This document shows, one piece after another, positions 15,087-19,012 of a stretch of DNA of 19,012 nt (the stretch's first letter is position 1; the number at the start of each line of letters is the position of its first letter). The notes below the pieces were generated by a model, which was not told where the DNA came from, searched no databases, and worked only from the letters and a program-made list of their open reading frames with translations. The translations under genes were made by a program, and so were the position numbers. This stretch comes from an uncultured Collinsella sp. (lineage in GTDB: Bacteria > Actinomycetota > Coriobacteriia > Coriobacteriales > Coriobacteriaceae), in the NCBI GenBank assembly GCA_958429225.1, contig CAUAJB010000042.1, positions 1 through 19,012 of the forward strand. Direction: 5' to 3'.

Positions 15087-15896
15087 CTATTCGGTGAGCT
15101 CGGGGCCCTCGCCGGGCACGTATGCCTCGGCGCCCTCGACGCGGTTGATTTGAATGGTTCCAAAGATCTCGTCCTGGCTCAGCGTAAGCGAGCCGCGTTT
15201 GGCGAGCTCGAGCATGGCCAGGAAGGTAACGACAAGCTGCTCGGTGGTGGCGTCGCCATCCAGCAGCTCGCGGAAGGTGCAGGTTTGATGCGCCATAGTA
15301 AAGCGGTCGACCGAGGCCACCGTCAGGTCGAGCGGCACGCGATGTGGTGCCACGTGCTCGGCCTCCAGTAGGAAGGTCTGGCGCTTGCCGTCCAGGTCGG
15401 CGCAGATGACGGCCAGGCCGCGCAGTGTTATGCCGGCCAGGTAGTCGGGCATAAGGCCCAAGAACTCGGGGTCGGGGCCGGCCACGCGCGGATGCATGCG
15501 GCTCTCGGCCTGCATGCGCGCGCCAAGGGCCGCCGCTGCGCCCTTAAACTGCTTGTAGGCGATCAGGCGTTGGATCAGGACCTCGCGCAGGGCGTCGCCG
15601 TCGAGTGCGCTGAGTTCCTCAAGGTCTTCGTCGTCCTCGTCATCGTCGACGGATTTGCTGGGGGCCTCCTGGGGCACCAGCGAGGCGGCCTTAATGTCCA
15701 AAAGGGTTGCCGCGACCAGCAAAAAGTCGCTCGCCACGTCCAGGTCCAGCGCCTCGATGCGCTCGGCCTCAGCAAGGTATTGCTCGGCCACCTCGCTGAT
15801 CGAGATGGCGCCGATATCTACTTTTTGGCGGGTTACCAGCTGCAGCAGCAGGTCGAACGGTCCGCTGTAGACCTGCGTCGACACGCGATACGACAT
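15087..15896 (-). CDS. scpA: Segregation and condensation protein A
   Basis: ScpA is the kleisin subunit that bridges the SMC heads and binds ScpB. The 269-aa product begins with the typical YSGPFDLLLQLVTRQKVDI and ISEVAEQYL, followed by the SDFLLVAATLLDIKAASLVP helix that contacts SMC. An acidic insert (about 84-92, DDDEDDEDL) separates the N-terminal domain from the middle region. The C-terminal winged helix has VTFLAMLELAKRGSLTLSQDEIFGTI (about 222-250). A strong ribosome site AAAGGAGGT is five bases before the ATG. The 84-base gap upstream, one of the larger gaps in the gene run, may hold a promoter (15973-16001), so scpA could head a sub-operon. Confidence 0.96.
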   Translation of the reverse strand: MSYRVSTQVYSGPFDLLLQLVTRQKVDIGAISISEVAEQYLAEAERIEALDLDVASDFLLVAATLLDIKAASLVPQEAPSKSVDDDEDDEDLEELSALDGDALREVLIQRLIAYKQFKGAAAALGARMQAESRMHPRVAGPDPEFLGLMPDYLAGITLRGLAVICADLDGKRQTFLLEAEHVAPHRVPLDLTVASVDRFTMAHQTCTFRELLDGDATTEQLVVTFLAMLELAKRGSLTLSQDEIFGTIQINRVEGAEAYVPGEGPELTE

Positions 15897-15972
15897 CTTC
15901 GACCTCCTTTGACGGCGCCTTCGCGGCGCGGTTTGGGTGCATGTTGCGACCGTTTTGCATGGCCGACCTGTA

Positions 15973-16001
15973 ATTTTACCCTAGATGCCGGCGATTGCGA
16001 A
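15973..16001 (-). promoter_or_regulatory. Possible promoter before scpA
   Basis: TAAAAT (15973-15978) with TTCGCA (15996-16001) 17 bases upstream, read on the minus strand. The -10 box is good and the -35 box matches at four of six positions. It overlaps the end of the M50 protease gene and falls in an 84-base gap where neighbouring genes have almost none. Confidence 0.4.
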
Positions 16002-16664
16002 GTCGAGTAGCCGCTCAGCCAGCGGATACACGGTAACGTCGAAATAGCGGCCGATCACGTCGATGCCGGTCCACATGGGCAGCAGATACAGCACGATGAT
16101 AAGGATCGGCATGGCGTATTGCTGCAAGCGATAGTAGTTGGCGAGCGCCTTGCCTTTGAGGAACGGCACGATGATCGACGAGCCGTCGAGCGGCGGGATC
16201 GGGATGAGGTTAAAGAACGCGAGCGACAAGTTGACAACGATAAAGGTGGCGCCGAAGTTCATGATTTGGGATGCCACGGCAAAGGACATGCTGGCGTAGA
16301 GGTTGCTGTACGTTGCGTGCATGAGAGCGGCCGCAAGGCATGCCAGTGCGATGTTCGATACGGGGCCGGCCGCGCTCACCAGGACCTCGTCGCGCTTGGG
16401 GTGCTTGAGGTTGTTGAGGTAGACGGGCACGGGCTTTGCAAAGGCGAATACCGGGCCGCCGGCGGCGAGCATCAACAGCGGCAGGATGATGGTACCGAAC
16501 GGGTCAATGTGGTTGAGCGGGTTGAGCGAGACACGGCCGCGCGAACGGGCCGTCTTGTCGCCGAGCGCCCAGGCCGCGGCGGCGTGTGCGCTCTCGTGGA
16601 TCACGATGCCCACGATGACGGCGACAGCGCTGGCGAGCAGGTTCATGAAGTAGCTGCTGGACAT
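15981..16664 (-). CDS. Site-2-protease family (M50) membrane metallopeptidase
   Basis: The 227-aa protein is a small integral-membrane zinc protease of the S2P family. The zinc motif HESAH (His23, Glu24, His27) lies in the first membrane helix, and the third ligand is Asp160 in FNLIPIPPLDGS. ARSRGRVSLNPLNHIDPFGT and AAGPVSNI are typical of the subgroup lacking PDZ and CBS domains. Hydrophobic segments at about 8-32, 55-75, 95-115, 135-157 and 175-198 suggest five or six membrane passes. Such enzymes cut within membrane helices; this subgroup's substrates are unknown. In many Gram-positives it lies next to scpA, as here. The start has a weak AGGGGA site, five bases upstream, and the 98-aa gene ends nine bases before it. 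Confidence 0.93.
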   Translation of the reverse strand: MSSSYFMNLLASAVAVIVGIVIHESAHAAAAWALGDKTARSRGRVSLNPLNHIDPFGTIILPLLMLAAGGPVFAFAKPVPVYLNNLKHPKRDEVLVSAAGPVSNIALACLAAALMHATYSNLYASMSFAVASQIMNFGATFIVVNLSLAFFNLIPIPPLDGSSIIVPFLKGKALANYYRLQQYAMPILIIVLYLLPMWTGIDVIGRYFDVTVYPLAERLLDFAIAGI

Positions 16665-16673
16665 GTCAATCCC

Positions 16674-16970
16674 CTAGCGGACGCGGCGCGAGACGCGCGT
16701 GAGCAGGTAATCCGCCACAAATAGAATCACGGCGACGATAGCGTAATCCAGGCGGAACACACCGCCAAAGGGCGATGTGATGACGCCATAGCCGGCGATG
16801 GCGCTCGGCAGCGCGCGCGAAAGCTCAACGACAAAGCCCACGATCTGCAGCTTGGCAGTGAGGCCGCTAAAGCACAGCAGCACGGTCATCGCGCTCATAA
16901 AGATGCCGCAGATGCGGCACGCGATGGCGATGATGCTCATCGCCACGGCAGCGGCCTTACGAGAGTTCAC
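16674..16970 (-). CDS. Small membrane protein of unknown function (GTG start)
   Basis: The ATG-led frame opens at 17090 inside the ABC-F gene, but a GTG at 16968-16970 with GAGGAG seven bases upstream gives a compact 98-aa protein overlapping the ABC-F stop by 14 bases. It has a short basic N-terminus (NSRK), a hydrophobic segment at about 8-35, a second at about 41-62 that contains a charged residue, and a third at about 74-91, ending in a strongly basic tail (TRVSRRVR). By the positive-inside rule both ends would be expected in the cytoplasm if two segments span. I recognise no family. Its membrane nature and position directly before the M50 protease suggest a possible partner or substrate, which is speculation. 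Coding is supported by the tight fit between neighbours and the ribosome site. Confidence 0.72.
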   Translation of the reverse strand: MNSRKAAAVAMSIIAIACRICGIFMSAMTVLLCFSGLTAKLQIVGFVVELSRALPSAIAGYGVITSPFGGVFRLDYAIVAVILFVADYLLTRVSRRVR

Positions 16971-18990
16971 GCGCGGTCTCCTCTTCGATCTGGGTGGAAA
17001 GCTCCAGCCATTCGTCCTCGAGCTTGGGCAGCTCTTGCTTAAGGCCGTTATATTCCCCCAGCGCGGCGTTGAACTTGTCCTGATCGGCATAAAGTTCTTC
17101 GCTTGCCATCAATTCCATAAGCTCGTCATAGCGGGCGCGCTTTTTGTCGAGCTCGGCCTCGATCTTCTTGAGCTGGTTGCGCACGCCCTTGAGCTTTTTG
17201 TTGAGCGCGGCGCGGGCCTGGGCCTCGGCGCGCTTTTGCTCCTTGGTCTTTTTGCCCTCGGCAGGCTTAGGCGCCGCGGCGGGGGTGTCGGCCTGGCCGG
17301 CGCTGGCTTTGGTGGACTTGGCCGCGGCAGGCACGCTCTCCCCTGCCGCCTCGGCGGCGGCGCGGGCTGCGAGGTCTTCGCGCTTGTAGAGGTAGTAGTC
17401 GTAGTCGCCGTCGTAGACCGTGACCTTGCCGTCGCGGATATCGATCACGCGGTTGGCCACGGCGCGCACCAGGTGCTCGTCGTGGCTGATAAGCACGATA
17501 GTGCCGGGGAAGTTTTGCAGGGCGTTCTCGAGCATGTCTACCGAGTCGATGTCCAGGTGGTTTGTGGGCTCGTCCAGGCACAGGAGCGCCTCGGGGGCCA
17601 CGAGCATCTTGGCAAGCGCCAGACGCGCCTTTTCGCCGCCGGAGAGGACACGGACCTGCTTCTCGATGGAGTCGTTGTCGCTAAATAGGAAGGCGCCCAG
17701 CAGGCTGCGCTGCTGCGGCACGGTCCACTTGGGCGTGACGGTGTCGATTTCTTGCAGGACGGTGTTGGACTCGGTCATGCCCTCGAGCGCGTGCTGGGCG
17801 TAATAGGCCACGCCCACGTTGGTGCCCAGGTCGCGGGTGCCGGTGGTGGGCGGCTCCAGACCGGCGATGATCTTCATGAGGGTGGACTTGCCGGCGCCGT
17901 TAGGGCCGACGAGTGCCACGTGCTCACCGCGGTAGAGTTTAAGGTCGATGTCGCTGTAGATGTGCTTGTCGCCGTAGGACTTGGAGACGCCCTCCAGGCC
18001 CACGACCATATCGCCGGAGCGTGGCGGATCGGGGAACTTAAAGTCGATGTGCTTGTGGCCCTCGGGCAGGATAACGAGCTCCTTTTTGATCTGCTCGATC
18101 TTGCGGATGCGCTCCTGGGCCTGGGCTGCCTTGGTGGGCTTGTAGCGGAACTTGTCGACGAAGACCTGCATGTGGGCGATATCGCGCTCCTGAGCAGCAC
18201 GCTTGGCGCGCATCTGCTCTAGGTTGTCCTCGCGCTGCTTGAGATAGCTGCTGTAGTTGCCGGTGTAGGTGGTCACGCGGCGGTTCTCGAGCGCGGCCAC
18301 ATGGTCGACGCAGGCGTCCATGAAGGCGCGGTCGTGGCTGACGATGAGGACGGCGCCGTCGTAGTTCGCGATAAAGCCGCGCAGCCACTGGACGCTTTCG
18401 AGGTCCAGGTGGTTGGTGGGCTCGTCCAGAAGCAGCAGGTCGGGGTGACGCAGAAAGAGCTTGGCGAGCGCGATGCGCATCTGCCAGCCGCCCGAAAACT
18501 CGGAGCACGGGCGCTCAAAGTCGGTGACCTTAAAGCCCAGGCCGGACAAGATCTTGCGGGCGTTGCTCTCGAGTTCGTAGCCGCCCAGGTGCTCAAAGCG
18601 GTCCTGGACCTGGCCGTACTCGTTGAGGAGTGCATCGACGTCCTTGCCCTGCTCGGAGAGCTCGGTGATCTGGGCCTGCAGCTCGTTGGCGCGCTCGCCC
18701 ATGCGGCGGATTTCCTTAGCCGCCGCCATGACCTCTGCGAGGATGGCGGTGTCCTTGTGCTCCAGGTTGGTTTCCTGCTCTAGGTAGCCCACCTGGCAGT
18801 CCTTGGCGTACTGGACCTGGCCGGCGTCGGGGCTGTCGATGCCCATGATGATTTTGAGCATGGTGGTTTTGCCGGCGCCGTTGGGTCCCACGAGCGCAAA
18901 GCGTTCGCCGGGGTTGATCTGGAAGGACGCGCCGCTAAAGAGGACGCGCGCGCCGAAGCTTTTTTCGATCTTGTCGACCAGGAGGATCAT
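16957..18990 (-). CDS. ABC-F family ATP-binding protein
   Basis: The 677-aa soluble protein has two ATP-binding domains and no membrane segments, so it is an ABC-F translation factor and not a transporter. Domain 1: Walker A GPNGAGKTT (35-43), signature FSGGWQ (165-170), Walker B LLLLDEPTNHLD with Glu190. Domain 2: GPNGAGKST (362-370), LSGGEK (449-454), DEPTNHLD with Glu474. Between them is the P-site tRNA-interaction linker (about 240-320), rich in Lys, Arg and Gln. After domain 2 come an Ala/Lys/Pro-rich spacer (about 540-590) and a C-terminal coiled coil (about 590-675), as in Uup/YdiF-type members. Such proteins act on ribosomes to relieve stalls; antibiotic-protection members exist, but nothing here points to one. 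AAAGG lies near the start. It is the first gene visible in the run; its promoter would be outside the window. Confidence 0.95.
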   Translation of the reverse strand: MILLVDKIEKSFGARVLFSGASFQINPGERFALVGPNGAGKTTMLKIIMGIDSPDAGQVQYAKDCQVGYLEQETNLEHKDTAILAEVMAAAKEIRRMGERANELQAQITELSEQGKDVDALLNEYGQVQDRFEHLGGYELESNARKILSGLGFKVTDFERPCSEFSGGWQMRIALAKLFLRHPDLLLLDEPTNHLDLESVQWLRGFIANYDGAVLIVSHDRAFMDACVDHVAALENRRVTTYTGNYSSYLKQREDNLEQMRAKRAAQERDIAHMQVFVDKFRYKPTKAAQAQERIRKIEQIKKELVILPEGHKHIDFKFPDPPRSGDMVVGLEGVSKSYGDKHIYSDIDLKLYRGEHVALVGPNGAGKSTLMKIIAGLEPPTTGTRDLGTNVGVAYYAQHALEGMTESNTVLQEIDTVTPKWTVPQQRSLLGAFLFSDNDSIEKQVRVLSGGEKARLALAKMLVAPEALLCLDEPTNHLDIDSVDMLENALQNFPGTIVLISHDEHLVRAVANRVIDIRDGKVTVYDGDYDYYLYKREDLAARAAAEAAGESVPAAAKSTKASAGQADTPAAAPKPAEGKKTKEQKRAEAQARAALNKKLKGVRNQLKKIEAELDKKRARYDELMELMASEELYADQDKFNAALGEYNGLKQELPKLEDEWLELSTQIEEETARELS
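16978..16983 (-). promoter_or_regulatory. Ribosome site for the GTG-started membrane protein
   Basis: GAGGAG lies seven bases before the GTG at 16968-16970, inside the last codons of the ABC-F gene. It is the main evidence for the GTG start. Confidence 0.7.
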
Positions 18991-19012
18991 GGTGCCGCCT
19001 TTGACCTTGTGT

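Noticed and set aside
15915..15929. GCGCC/GGCGC hairpin upstream of scpA as a terminator
   Set aside because: The stem is only 5 bp and no T-run follows on either strand.

Overview
The window looks like a high-GC Gram-positive chromosome, most likely Coriobacteriia and probably Collinsella. This is an inference from protein style, GC-rich codon use and gene order; no marker gene is present. Two parts of different character meet at a tRNA-Pro gene.

Left part (1-1750) is accessory and degraded. On the minus strand are a secreted small protein whose frame is broken by what looks like a 2-bp AT slippage (1-369) and, just upstream of it, a thioredoxin-fold gene that has lost its 5' end and carries an in-frame stop (399 to about 722). 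The thioredoxin homology ends at about 722, where the C-terminal part of a DUF6273-type surface protein starts on the plus strand (722-1252, followed by a strong terminator). Two genes on opposite strands, each missing its 5' end, therefore abut at a rearrangement scar. From 1290 to 1712 I see no convincing gene, but there are several inverted repeats, including adjacent perfect 12-bp and 16-bp palindromes. tRNA-Pro(GGG), minus strand with encoded CCA, lies at 1752-1828. Its 3' end faces the degraded region, as expected for an integration hot spot.

Right part (1909-18990) is a tightly packed run of 17 genes, all on the minus strand. In transcription order they are: an ABC-F ATPase, a 98-aa membrane protein (GTG start), an M50 metalloprotease, scpA, scpB, an RluB-type pseudouridine synthase, cmk, a PlsC-like acyltransferase, ispH, a PDZ/radical-SAM DUF512 protein, der, plsY, gpsA, rpe, a cysteine desulfurase, a Nif3-like protein, a coiled-coil zinc-ribbon protein and coaBC. 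Many starts overlap the previous stop or lie a few bases from it, and Shine-Dalgarno sites sit inside upstream genes, so this is probably one or two long operons. An internal promoter is possible before scpA.

The run combines chromosome segregation (ScpAB), ribosome and translation functions (ABC-F, RluB, Der), phospholipid synthesis (GpsA makes glycerol-3-phosphate, PlsY acylates it, the PlsC-like enzyme may add the second acyl chain), isoprenoid precursor synthesis (IspH), nucleotide and pentose metabolism (Cmk, Rpe), sulfur mobilisation (cysteine desulfurase) and CoA synthesis (CoaBC). This is housekeeping content. Its oddities are a PlsC HX4E motif in place of HX4D, a zinc ribbon lacking one cysteine, and the uncharacterised 98-aa membrane protein. 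I did not find a clearly new defence or mobile system. The nearest candidate is the decayed thioredoxin plus secreted-peptide pair at the left edge, which resembles the accessory/precursor layout of a bacteriocin locus.
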